Assembly: GCA_938015525.1 (NCBI GenBank)
Contig: CALLPC010000008.1
Coordinates: forward strand, 1-42,709
Origin: an uncultured Dehalococcoidia bacterium
GTDB lineage: Bacteria; Chloroflexota; Dehalococcoidia; Tepidiformales; Tepidiformaceae
Reading direction: 5' to 3'
DNA length: 42,709 nucleotides
The notes below the pieces were generated by a model. The model saw only the letters and a program-made list of their open reading frames with translations, did no database searches and was not told the DNA's origin. Each line of letters opens with the position of its first letter. The stretch's first letter is position 1. The translations under genes and the position numbers were made by a program. Positions 35,141-42,690 of the stretch are shown piece by piece.

Positions 35141-35683
35141 GTGGGAGAGCATGACGGCGAGCCTGAAGATGTGATTCTCGAGCGGCTGCGGGAAGCGGCA
35201 TCGGGCGATGCCACGGTACGGCAGCTTCGGCGTCGTTATGACCTGTTGCGGCAGGACTATGAACGGCTGCTGGACCGGCTCGGGGACCTCGAGGAGCGGC
35301 TGGCGGAGGCGACGCGGGTCGGCGCTGCGCGGCAGCCAGCGGTGGCGGGGGCGCTGGCCGATGCGCTCGCGGCGCCGCTGCTGCAGCTTCGGCAGGAATA
35401 CCTCGCGGCGGCCGCGGGCATTGCCCAGGTGGTGGCCGGGCTCGAGGGGCTGGCGGGCGGGCTGAAGGGGCAACACGGTCCGCGGAAGGCGGCAGAAGAG
35501 GCGGGGCGGGCCGAATCCGAAGCCGGGCAACGGCAGCAGCGGGTGCAGGTCGAGGTGCGCGGGAGCGGGTTTGGGGAGCTTCTCGACTTCCAGGAGCGGC
35601 TGATGCATCTGCCCGGCGTGGCGCGCGTCTCGATCAATGCCATCGATAACGAACGGGCGACGCTGGTCGTGGAACTGGAGTAA
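35141..35683 (+). CDS. coiled-coil protein of unknown function next to the atypical regulator
   Basis: A 180-residue soluble protein. Residues about 9-60 are strongly predicted coiled coil (TVRQLRRRYDLLRQDYERLLDRLGDLEERLAEA), the middle is Ala/Gly-rich helix, and residues about 133-180 look like a small alpha/beta domain (QVEVRGSGFGELLDFQERLMHLPGVARVSINAIDNERATLVVELE) of the kind that ends some sensor or regulator proteins. I do not recognise a family. GTG 35141 follows the regulator by 46 bases; the gap contains a perfect 7-bp hairpin (35099-35105 with 35113-35119). Co-function with the degenerate-receiver regulator is inference. Confidence 0.7.
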   Translation: MGEHDGEPEDVILERLREAASGDATVRQLRRRYDLLRQDYERLLDRLGDLEERLAEATRVGAARQPAVAGALADALAAPLLQLRQEYLAAAAGIAQVVAGLEGLAGGLKGQHGPRKAAEEAGRAESEAGQRQQRVQVEVRGSGFGELLDFQERLMHLPGVARVSINAIDNERATLVVELE

Positions 35684-35745
35684 CCCCCCGGCGGCGCGAA
35701 CGCGTACACTTGCGGGCGGCCCGGATACGCCGGGAGGAGGACGGT

Positions 35746-36099
35746 GTGGACATCGAGCGCTACAACGCTGAGTGGCTGCGGGCGTGGACCGCGAAAGACG
35801 TGCCGCGGCTGCTGGAGTTTTACCACCCGGAGACGGAGTACCGGGATTCGCAGGTGCCGAACGGCATCCGGGGTCACGCGGCGCTGCGGGGGTACCTGGA
35901 GGGACTGTTCGCGGCGACGCCGCCGATGACGTACACGCCGGACGAGGTATGGCCGGTCCCGGGCGGGTATTGCGGGCGCTGGTACTGCACGGTCTCCCTG
36001 CCGGACGGCTCGACGCGGCGGCTGCGGGGGTTCGACCTCGTGCTGCTGGAGGGCGACCGCATCACGTTCAACGAGGTGTACACCCACAACCTGCCGTGA
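35746..36099 (+). CDS. NTF2/SnoaL-like protein
   Basis: A 117-residue nuclear-transport-factor-2-like protein: MDIERYNAEWLRAWTAKDVPRLLEFYHPETEYRDS, HAALRGYLEGLFAATPPMTYTPDEVWPV and FDLVLLEGDRITFNEVYTHNLP follow the alpha+beta cone fold of SnoaL-like proteins, which act as ring cyclases, isomerases or epoxide hydrolases. I chose GTG 35746 because SD GGGAGGAGG ends 6 bases before it; an upstream in-frame start at 35710 lacks such support. The product function is open. It converges on the epoxide hydrolase gene with a 9-base gap. Confidence 0.82.
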   Translation: MDIERYNAEWLRAWTAKDVPRLLEFYHPETEYRDSQVPNGIRGHAALRGYLEGLFAATPPMTYTPDEVWPVPGGYCGRWYCTVSLPDGSTRRLRGFDLVLLEGDRITFNEVYTHNLP

Positions 36100-36108
36100 A
36101 GGGCGTGG

Positions 36109-37245
36109 TCAGCTGTCGCGGAGCGGGCGGAAGAACGCGATGATATCGCCCGCGAGGAGGCCGGGCTGCTCGAGGGCGGCGAAGTGGCCGCCGCGGGGCA
36201 TTTCGTTCCAGTGGACGATGTTGAAGCGCTGCTCGGCCCAGCGGCGCGGCACGCGCCAGGGCTCGCGGGGGAAGACGGCGACGCCCGTGGGGACTTCGAT
36301 TTTCGGATAGATGAACCCGGCCGGGTCGCGGCGCGCTTCGTAATAGATGCGGGCTGCGCTGGCGACGCTGTTCGGCGCCCAATAGAACATGAGGTTGGTG
36401 AGGAGGACGTCCCTGGGGAACGTTTTTTCGATGTCGTCGGCGACGTCGCCCCAGGTGTGGAACTTCTCGATGACCCAGGCAGCGAGGCCGGCGGGGGAAT
36501 CGGCCTGGGCGAGCGTGAGGGAATCGGGCTTGGTGCCCTGGGTGAGGGAGTAGCCGGTCTCGTTGGCCTGGAAGGCGTCGCGCTCGGCGATACGCTGGCG
36601 GTCTTCGTCGACGGGGTCGGGAGGGGGCTGGACGAAGACGAAGTTGAGGTGGGCGCCGATGACGTGCTGGGGGTAGGCAGAGGCCATCTTGGCAGAGATG
36701 ATGCCGCCCCAATCGCCGCCCTGGACGCCGTAGCGCTGGTAGCCGAGTTCCCGGGTCATGAGGGTATGGAAAGCGGCGGCGATGCGGCTGATGCCCCAGC
36801 CGCGCTCGCGGGGCTTGCCGCCGAATCCGAACCCGGGAAGAGCGGGGATGACGAGGTCGAAGGCATCGGCGTCAGTGTGCCCGTGGGCCGCCGGGTTCAC
36901 GAGGCGGTCGACCATGAAGTAGAACTCGAAGATGGAGCCGGGCCAGCCGTGGATGAGGAGGAGGGGAATGGCGCCGGGCCTGCCGCTCGTCACGTGCCAG
37001 AAGTGGATATCGACCCCGTCGACCTCGGCGAGGAATCCGGGGTAGCGGTTGAGGTGGCCTTCGTGGAGGCGCCAGTCGTAGCCGTTGGCCCAGTAGTCGC
37101 AGAGCTGGCGGATGTACGCCAGGTTCGCACCGTAGTCCCAGCCCGCATCGGCGAGCTGGTCGGGCCAGCGGGTGCGCGCGAGGCGTTGACGCAAGTCGAC
37201 GAGGACGTCGTCGGGGACGTGGATGGCGAATGGGCGGATGCTCAT
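36109..37245 (-). CDS. epoxide hydrolase (EPHX1-like alpha/beta hydrolase)
   Basis: A 378-residue protein with the EHN N-terminal domain (MSIRPFAIHVPDDVLVDLRQRLARTRWPD) and an alpha/beta-hydrolase core. The oxyanion motif HGWPGS is at 99-104 and the nucleophile Asp178 lies in GVQGGDWGG; the cap tyrosine region (FYWAPNSVASAARIYYE) and the final histidine in RGGHFAALEQP are present. It would open epoxides to diols. Start is the ATG complementary to 37243-37245. Upstream in-frame codons run through the tRNA-Phe promoter and tRNA and are rejected. Confidence 0.93.
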   Translation of the reverse strand: MSIRPFAIHVPDDVLVDLRQRLARTRWPDQLADAGWDYGANLAYIRQLCDYWANGYDWRLHEGHLNRYPGFLAEVDGVDIHFWHVTSGRPGAIPLLLIHGWPGSIFEFYFMVDRLVNPAAHGHTDADAFDLVIPALPGFGFGGKPRERGWGISRIAAAFHTLMTRELGYQRYGVQGGDWGGIISAKMASAYPQHVIGAHLNFVFVQPPPDPVDEDRQRIAERDAFQANETGYSLTQGTKPDSLTLAQADSPAGLAAWVIEKFHTWGDVADDIEKTFPRDVLLTNLMFYWAPNSVASAARIYYEARRDPAGFIYPKIEVPTGVAVFPREPWRVPRRWAEQRFNIVHWNEMPRGGHFAALEQPGLLAGDIIAFFRPLRDS

Positions 37246-37283
37246 GAGCGCGAATGATATCGCGTCGGAGGACGAGCGATGCC

Positions 37284-37313
37284 TTGACCGGGCGGCGGAG
37301 GTGAACCTAGCAT
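37284..37313 (+). promoter_or_regulatory. promoter of tRNA-Phe
   Basis: TTGACC (37284-37289), an 18-base spacer and TAGCAT (37308-37313). Transcription would begin near 37320, four bases before the mature tRNA. Confidence 0.55.
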
Positions 37314-37323
37314 GAACGACGGC

Positions 37324-37399
37324 GCTGAGGTAGCTCAGTTGGTAGAGCACGGCACTGAAAATGCCGGTGTCCTCGGTTCGATCCCGAGCCTCAGCACCA
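37324..37399 (+). tRNA. tRNA-Phe (GAA)
   Basis: Acceptor GCTGAGG (37324-37330) pairs with CCTCAGC (37389-37395), then A and an encoded CCA. TAGCTCAGTTGGTAGAGC forms the D arm; the anticodon stem CGGCA/TGCCG holds loop CTGAAAA, anticodon GAA; T arm CTCGG-TTCGATC-CCGAG. Confidence 0.96.
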
Positions 37400-37413
37400 G
37401 GCATGCGGCTCAA

Positions 37414-37435
37414 GGCCCGGCCGAACGGCCGGGCC
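37414..37435. terminator. hairpin between tRNA-Phe and the frameshifted small gene
   Basis: GGCCCGGCC (37414-37422), loop GAAC, GGCCGGGCC (37427-37435): a perfect 9-bp stem 15 bases behind tRNA-Phe and 18 bases behind the minus-strand small gene. It can serve both strands. Confidence 0.6.
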
Positions 37436-37452
37436 CGTTCGTGTCCTCGAAG

Positions 37453-37705
37453 TCAGGCGGCCGCCGGCGCGCCGCCGAGAAAACGGACGAAGCCGCAGTC
37501 GACGATGGCAAAACGGCCGCGAAGGTCGGACTTGAGAGTTCGGACGATGATCCTGGCCGTTCTCGATGGGGAGCTGGAAGTTCCCGCGGCTGTCGAGGTG
37601 GATTTCTGCGGCGAAGCCCCGGTGCCCGATGAACAGGATGCGCCCGGCGATGGGGGCGGAGAGCGTGCGCGTGTTGGTAGTGGGGAAGGAGATGGATTCG
37701 GGCAT
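37453..37705 (-). pseudogene. frameshifted small protein gene with strong ribosome binding site
   Basis: ATG (complement of 37703-37705) is preceded by GGAGGTG at ideal spacing. The first frame gives MPESISFPTTNTRTLSAPIA and continues with FIGHRGFAAEIHLDSRGNFQLPIENG; at about 37550 sensible sequence jumps by +1 to another frame, reading ARIIVRTLKSDLRGRFAIVD and CGFVRFLGG before a stop at 37453. The original frame instead turns Arg-rich and runs into the antisense of tRNA-Phe. The joined product would be about 83 residues. A recent frameshift, a sequencing error or programmed shifting are possible; no classic slippery site is seen. Family not recognised. Confidence 0.55.
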
Positions 37706-38351
37706 GGAACACCTCCAATCGTTCCTGGCTGTGGCACCTTTCGGGGTCGTTCGCGGGGTTGCAGGGCGGGCAACCGGGCAGGTCTCTCGCGCCACTCCTG
37801 ATTGGGGTCTGGAATTCGGCCGATGGCCGCTACTGGCGCCGAGCGACGCCGTCTGAAGTCCGGTGGGACTCCTTTCCGGGGGTAAACAGAAGCCCCTCAC
37901 CCCGGGAGGGCTCACACGTGACCATCGCGGCCCCTCTGAATCGACGAGGGGCGGGTACTTGACTGACCCGCCGTTGGTTGCCCCGTGGAGGGGGCCGCGT
38001 CGTTTGGGCACCTTGGCGGCGTAACCAGGCTGCCGGGCAGGAGACCCTGCCACTCGGGACGCGTCTGTAGATGAGCTCGAGCCAGCGGGGGAGACGATGG
38101 CGCCTTTTCAGGGACCCTGGAGGGGTTCGGTCAGCGGGCAGCCGAGGCCGGGCGGGAACGGTGCGGGCCGCAGGCTCACGCGCGGGGCGGGTGACGGTCC
38201 GCAGGACGGCTGGAACCGGCCGACGGATGCGAAGGGGGCGGGGCCGGCTGTTCGAGCAGCCCCAGGGGCGAGCCGGCCCGGTGGAATCTGCAGGGCGGGT
38301 CGGGGTTGGAGACGGTTGGCAACCAGAGCCGCGCGCGGTCGGGAGCGGACG
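37706..38351. other. 650-bp non-coding, hairpin-rich gap
   Basis: No credible gene. The stretch lies between the start of the frameshifted small gene and the 3' end of tRNA-Asn. It contains many GC-rich inverted repeats; on the minus strand GGTTGC-CCGCCCT-GCAACC lies about 65 bases before the small gene, and the densest cluster is listed separately (37861-38052). Confidence 0.4.
37861..38052 (-). ncRNA. candidate structured RNA or leader, unknown class
   Basis: In plus-strand coordinates: GGCGGGT/ACCCGCC hairpin at 37950-37956 and 37966-37972 with a 9-base loop; CCCCTC/GAGGGG at 37931-37936 and 37946-37951; a 9-bp stem CGCGGCCCC (37926-37934) with GGGGCCGCG (37991-37999) that excludes the second hairpin; AGCCC(C)TC/GAGGGCT at about 37890-37911; and GGCAGG/CCTGCC at 38036-38051. 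Mutually exclusive pairings recall a switch. The minus strand is favoured because the only downstream gene, the frameshifted small protein, is there. No known riboswitch consensus was matched. Confidence 0.3.
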
Positions 38352-38426
38352 TGGCTCCCCGGCGAGGATTCGAACCTCGAGCCTAGTGGTTAACAGCCAC
38401 CCGCTCTACCATTGAGCTACCGGGGA
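38352..38426 (-). tRNA. tRNA-Asn (GTT)
   Basis: On the minus strand acceptor TCCCCGG pairs with CCGGGGA, discriminator G, then encoded CCA (complement of 38352-38354). D arm TAGCTCAATGGTAGAGC, anticodon stem GTGGC/GCCAC-type with loop containing GTT, T arm CGAGG-TTCGAAT-CCTCG. Confidence 0.95.
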
Positions 38427-38427
38427 T

Positions 38428-38643
38428 TCATGGCGACGACGGTCGCCGGTCGCGCGGCGCACCTCGCAGGTCTTGGCGTGCGAGACGTCCACGATCCCTC
38501 CCCTCGCGTGTGCGTCGCGCGGCCATCACTTCCTCCAGCGGCGAACCCTCGCTCGCCGTCGTCTGCGCCGCGGGCCGCTTCGGACGCTCCCGGGGAGGGC
38601 GTTTGCCGCCCTGCGAATGGGTTCGCGGACGACGCGACACCAT
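38428..38643 (-). CDS. possible leaderless Arg-rich small protein ahead of tRNA-Asn
   Basis: A 71-residue frame begins at the ATG complementary to 38641-38643, eight bases behind a consensus TATAAT box, and stops two bases before tRNA-Asn. The product is extremely basic (MVSRRPRTHSQGGKRPPRER at the start) with a short amphipathic stretch SPLEEVMAARR. It could be an RNA- or DNA-binding peptide or merely the tRNA leader. High-GC DNA often yields Arg-rich frames, so support rests on the promoter position alone. Confidence 0.3.
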   Translation of the reverse strand: MVSRRPRTHSQGGKRPPRERPKRPAAQTTASEGSPLEEVMAARRTREGRDRGRLARQDLRGAPRDRRPSSP

Positions 38644-38651
38644 GAGCAATC

Positions 38652-38679
38652 ATTATACCACACTCCCCGCGCTGTGCAA
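38652..38679 (-). promoter_or_regulatory. consensus promoter upstream of tRNA-Asn
   Basis: On the minus strand TTGCAC (complement of 38674-38679), a 16-base spacer and a perfect TATAAT (complement of 38652-38657). This is one of the best promoter matches in the window. It lies 226 bases upstream of tRNA-Asn, with the small Arg-rich frame between. Confidence 0.6.
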
Positions 38680-38814
38680 CCGTCCGGCAACGGGTTGGCG
38701 GGATCCTTGAGGCGGGGGGCGGCGGCAACGGTCAGAAGGGGGCAGCGGCGCGGCATCGGTGTTGGCAGGAACAGGGGCACAGGGAGGCGGGCGGCGCGCC
38801 GGCGCACAGCGCGT

Positions 38815-39362
38815 GAGGGGGGACGCGCGGCGGAACTCCTTTTCGGCGCCCTGGAGCGGCTCTCCCATGAAGCCTCGACGATGGGCGCGGAGGCCGCCGA
38901 GCGCATCACGCCCACGAAGTCCACCGGGCCCGTAGCAGTCCACCACGCACTGGACGCGGCTTGGGACGCCGGCGAGCGCGGGGTCCGCCTCAGGGCCGAC
39001 CTCGGCCAGGGCGAGCCTTGCGGCCACATAGCCTCCCGCCGCCCCGCCGATCGCGCCGAAGCGCACCCGGTCGAGGCGGTACCGCCCCGCATGCGCGCGC
39101 ATAGCCAGCGCCCGGCGCGCCGCACGATCTCCACGGCCGTCGGGTAGAGCGCCTCGGGGGCGATGCGGTACGTGATCGAGGCGGCAGCGATCCCGCTGCG
39201 CGCCAGGCCCTCGCCCATCCAGGCCGAGCCCTGCTTCCCGGCCCCGCGTCAGCGGCCGCTGTGGATGCAGGCGACCGTCGGCGCGGGGGTGCCGGCCGCG
39301 TCGGGCAGGTACCAGTCGCGCAGGTTCCGCGCGCGGTGGGGGCCGTAGGCGAGGCTGGCCAT
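38815..39362 (-). pseudogene. decayed alpha/beta hydrolase (esterase/lipase type)
   Basis: Reading the minus strand from an ATG at 39362 gives MASLAYGPHRARNLRDWYLP and then TVACIHSGR with an in-frame stop, where an active hydrolase would have HGGGW. After a frameshift comes GKQGSAWMGEGLARSGIAAA and SITYRIAPEALYPTAVEIVRRAGRWL, then after another shift RYRLDRVRFGAIGGAAGGYV and FMGEPLQGAEKEFRRASPLT. The expected nucleophile motif GDSAGG reads GGAAGG, so the catalytic serine is gone, and the distal Asp/His part is missing. The order matches BD-FAE/esterase-lipase proteins. At least two frameshifts, one stop and a lost active site show long decay. Confidence 0.65.
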
Positions 39363-39514
39363 CCGGCGGGGGCCTTTTGAGTGCAAGACGCGGGCATTCT
39401 ATGAACGGCGACTCCGGACCGTGGACGAACGACGGCGGCGGAGCGCGGTGGTCCAATGCCCCGGGTCTCTCGTCTATCGTGCAACATCCTTCTCTCGCGC
39501 GCGGCCGGCTCGAG

Positions 39515-39654
39515 GGGAGGACCGGATCGATGATGTTGCCGCAATAGACGTGGTCGGGGCCGTTCTGCCCGCCGCCGATGCCGAGGCTCGCGTTGCCATC
39601 GTGATGGATGGTGTTGTTGATGTGGGCGCCGGGCGCTCTGACAGCGCTCCGCAC
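39515..39654 (-). pseudogene. possible fragment of a parallel beta-helix protein
   Basis: A minus-strand stretch reads GAHINNTIHHDGNASLGIGG and continues GQNGPDHVYCGNIIDP. The spacing of 'NNTIHHDG' and 'GNII' resembles coils of right-handed parallel beta-helix proteins (pectate-lyase-like). It is too short to be certain, has no start or end of its own, and the flanking translation is low-complexity. Confidence 0.3.
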
Positions 39655-39808
39655 GCTACGGAAGATGAGAAGGGATCCCCCCTGCGATGCCTCACCGCGC
39701 TCTCGCCATGCCCCTCCTTACGAGCCTCCCCGGCATCTCAAGAACAAAGGTCTTGTCCGCGCGACACCAAAGCTATCCAGAACGCACCTCCCCCCTGCCG
39801 CCGTCTTC

Positions 39809-41500
39809 TTACTTTCCATTCGGTTCCAAGGAGATTGGCGTGGAAGTAAGTGTGAACATTACATAGCCGTGGGCGGAAGGGGAGACCATCCGCGTCGGGA
39901 AGGGGCGGGCGTCGAAGGTGCCATTGGATACAGCCCCAGCCGCGTCGGCCCTGGCATTGCGGCCTACTGATGGGGTCCCGCTAGTATAGGTGACCGGCGT
40001 TTCCGTAAGCAGATATTCCCCTTGGGGCAGCGGCAGGCGGACTGTGGTAGCCGGTTCCTGTTCGCCGGGCAAATACCGGCAACCGTCGTCATACCAAAGC
40101 ACGTAAACCGGCCGCTCTCGAACTATGAACTCGTATGCATATACTCCTCGCTCCACGTTCAACGCCTTGACATCCGAGAAGTCCCTCAGCTTCTGGACTA
40201 CCAGGCGCAGGGCATGATAGGCCGGGCGGGGCGTGCTTGGCCTGGGGGGAACTCCTACCGTGTCGATCAGCCCCTGGAACGCTGCGGTGCCGGTGATCGT
40301 CGGTACAAGAGAGAACATCCCTTCATCTTTCAGGTTGCCGACGTTGATGCCGGCCAGGCCTTCCGACATTGCGAGAACCACCTTCTTGACCAGACCTTTG
40401 GCTTGTTCAGCCCGGAGCCAAGCGAGCGCTTCAGCGTGCTTGGGATGACGCGGCTGGGAAAGGGCTTTCAGCGTCGCTTCGATGGCCGGCTTCTGCGTCT
40501 CGGTATAAGGCGGAACGGGCGTCCCCCAAAACATCATCGGCGAGGCGGTATAGTTGACATCGCCTACCCAAATCGGCTTGTGATAGCCGTGTTCCAGCAT
40601 TGTCTCCCGCAGGAAGCGGGCCATGCCGGGGATCTCGCTCCAATCGCTGAGGCTGTGGAATTCCACTGCGTCGAAGAGGTCCGGATGGGCCAGCAGGCGG
40701 CGGATGTCCGCCAAGTAGCGCTCGCTGGTCGCGCGACGGTGGGGCGGCATGGCTGCCAACGTGGCGGGGATCTCCCTCGGGTCAGGGTGGCCCTCAAATA
40801 CCCCAGCCAAGAAGAACCCGATCAGGATGACCTGGGCTCGAGGATTGGCCTGTTTGACCGTAGGATAGGCGGTTCGGAGAAGCGCGAGGTATTCCTCCAG
40901 CGTGCCTTGCCAGAAGCCCGTACCCCATTCCGCCTCGATCTCCCAATACTCGATGGGATAAAGCAGCCCCGGCGCGTGGTCCGCGTGGTTTGTGTCATAC
41001 CGCTGTACTAACGCCCGCAAGTAGGCCTTGTAGTCCTCCAGGTATTCGCGTCGTGGCAACGAACTACCCCCTCCAATGGGCCTTACCGGCCTGTTAGAGG
41101 CCCAAGGGTTGATGGATTTGACGTAGATGTGAAAATGGCGGAAGCCGGCCCTCTGGTATTCCAGGATCAGGCGGTCGGTCTCGGCCCAAGAATATCTATG
41201 TGTGCCGGCAAAAGGCGGTTCCGGCTCGATGTCGGCCCAACTGAACCCCGTGCCCATCGGTTTGGCCCACTGGACGCCGGTCTTGGCATACACTTCGGCG
41301 AACCCGGGAATGATGTACTCCACGCCGATAGGAAAGCCAGACGGATGGCCACGGACCCCCTGGGCCAAGCCGAAGAGGTGTGGGTCCGCCGCCGGCGCGT
41401 CGGCCGCCACTATCCAGTACGCCAGCAGCAGGCCGCCGGTAATAGCGGCCAGGGTTTTCGCTAGAGCGCGATGGAAGATGTACCGTGTGTCAGACTTCAC
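39809..41500 (-). CDS. secreted glycosidase-like TIM-barrel protein (GH-A clan-like)
   Basis: A 563-residue protein with an N-terminal signal/anchor helix (about 12-33). The body resembles clan GH-A glycoside hydrolases such as GH39/GH5: GTGFSWADIEPEPPFAGTHRYSWAETDRLILEYQRAGFRHFHIYV, PIEYWEIEAEWGTGFWQGTLEEYLALLRTAYPTVKQANPRAQVILIGF, VEFHSLSDW and HKPIWVGDVNYTAS. In active members the motif near PIWV carries the nucleophile Glu; here it reads GDVN, so activity is doubtful. A C-terminal beta-domain follows (about 450-563). Start is GTG (complement of 41498-41500) with no SD at normal distance. The gene is clearly AT-richer than its surroundings with different codon choice, pointing to horizontal acquisition. 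Confidence 0.7.
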   Translation of the reverse strand: MKSDTRYIFHRALAKTLAAITGGLLLAYWIVAADAPAADPHLFGLAQGVRGHPSGFPIGVEYIIPGFAEVYAKTGVQWAKPMGTGFSWADIEPEPPFAGTHRYSWAETDRLILEYQRAGFRHFHIYVKSINPWASNRPVRPIGGGSSLPRREYLEDYKAYLRALVQRYDTNHADHAPGLLYPIEYWEIEAEWGTGFWQGTLEEYLALLRTAYPTVKQANPRAQVILIGFFLAGVFEGHPDPREIPATLAAMPPHRRATSERYLADIRRLLAHPDLFDAVEFHSLSDWSEIPGMARFLRETMLEHGYHKPIWVGDVNYTASPMMFWGTPVPPYTETQKPAIEATLKALSQPRHPKHAEALAWLRAEQAKGLVKKVVLAMSEGLAGINVGNLKDEGMFSLVPTITGTAAFQGLIDTVGVPPRPSTPRPAYHALRLVVQKLRDFSDVKALNVERGVYAYEFIVRERPVYVLWYDDGCRYLPGEQEPATTVRLPLPQGEYLLTETPVTYTSGTPSVGRNARADAAGAVSNGTFDARPFPTRMVSPSAHGYVMFTLTSTPISLEPNGK

Positions 41501-42613
41501 CGCGAAACTCTTTGCTTTCTTCCTCTATATGTTTTCTGAGTCGCGACTGCGATGACTTGTTGAGTAGCCTGATACGGTGCGGTCAGGGGCACGTCGCCAA
41601 GGGGGGAGAAATGCGCTCAAGGCTCGGCCTATTCCGGCGCAGGTCCTCGTGAAGTTCTAAGGACAGCATGTTGATCTGTGCCGGGGCAGAAGCGTTACAG
41701 GTTGTCACGCCATGCGAGGCTGCGATGGCGCGGAGTCGGAGGGACTGCCGGGGATCCCAGAGGCAGTAAGCCGCTCGTGGCCCGCGCGACGCAACCATCG
41801 TCTTGCTCCCGACGGCGTCAGACGGATCCTACGTCCCCGAGCCGGGCGCGTCAATCTCTCGAATCAGGACGCATCGGACCGTACGGGACGGTGTATCGTC
41901 GCGCCATGGGAGACCTTCACCAGACCGAGGCAGCCCCATGGCCGGCGAAGGGCTCCGGCAGGCTTTGAGGGCGAACCGTCGCAGGTGTCGGGAGGCGGAC
42001 CGCAGAGCGCGTTCGGCACGGCTGGACGGGATCAGCAAGTTGACGGCGCGTCGGCCCAAGTATGGCATCACGCTCTTGAGTTGTCGCCAGGGCGACCCGC
42101 CGGGGGCGCGGGCCATGTGCCTTCGACGCGAGACGCTCGGTCCTGCCCCCCGGCGCGCCGCCCTATCCTTCTTCTGCCCACCCTCCGTCGGGCGCGGCAG
42201 CCTCCGCATCGGGCCGGGACGGATTGTTCGACCACGCCGGCCGGGAAGATCGCCTGGGCGAAGGTCGCCGCGCTGACACGACGCACCGGCCTGCCGAGCA
42301 ACCCTCGCGTTCCTGCGCGGAACCCGCCCGAGGCATGGCACCATCCCCCGCGGGCTAAGAGGGGCGAAGGCCCGCGCCGCGCCGGGTGCCGACGGGCCGT
42401 TGAACTGCTCTTGCGTACCTGTCCGGGGCGTTCCGCCGAAGGAGCGGTGCGGCTTCTGGGCGGCGCCGCTTCGGATGCGGCGGGCGTCTGCCTGGACACC
42501 CACCCTCTCATGGACGACTTCGCCGCGCGACGGTCGTCCCCTCGGCGCCCCCGTCTCGCAGAAACGCAACGAGCAGGACGGGACATTCGTCCGCGCCCTG
42601 CTCGGTTTCTGTC
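41501..42613. other. 1.1-kb gap without a supportable gene
   Basis: The first 80 bases are AT-rich and continue the composition of the glycosidase-like gene. The rest is GC-rich with only low-complexity frames. Two short stretches look protein-like: plus strand about 42390-42535 (AVRLLGGAASDAAGVCLDTH) and minus strand about 42200-42300 (RRVSAATFAQAIFPAGVVEQ). Neither has a start, ribosome binding site or family match strong enough to call, so they are noted as possible gene debris. Confidence 0.35.

Positions 42614-42690
<77 letters not shown>

Noticed and set aside
37706..37860. Glycine-riboswitch-like GCGAGAGACC and CCGAAAGG on the minus strand before the frameshifted small gene
   Set aside because: The order and the remaining conserved core (GGCGCCGAAGG, AACTCTCAGG) are missing.
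38031..38056. Cobalamin-riboswitch-like B12 box (GGCAGGAGACCCTGCC)
   Set aside because: It has one base too many in the box, is fully explained as a simple hairpin, and the other conserved cobalamin aptamer segments are absent on both strands.
38427..42613. Integrated island using tRNA-fMet or tRNA-Asn as attachment site
   Set aside because: No integrase and no second copy of either tRNA 3' end could be found in the segment, so boundaries remain undefined.
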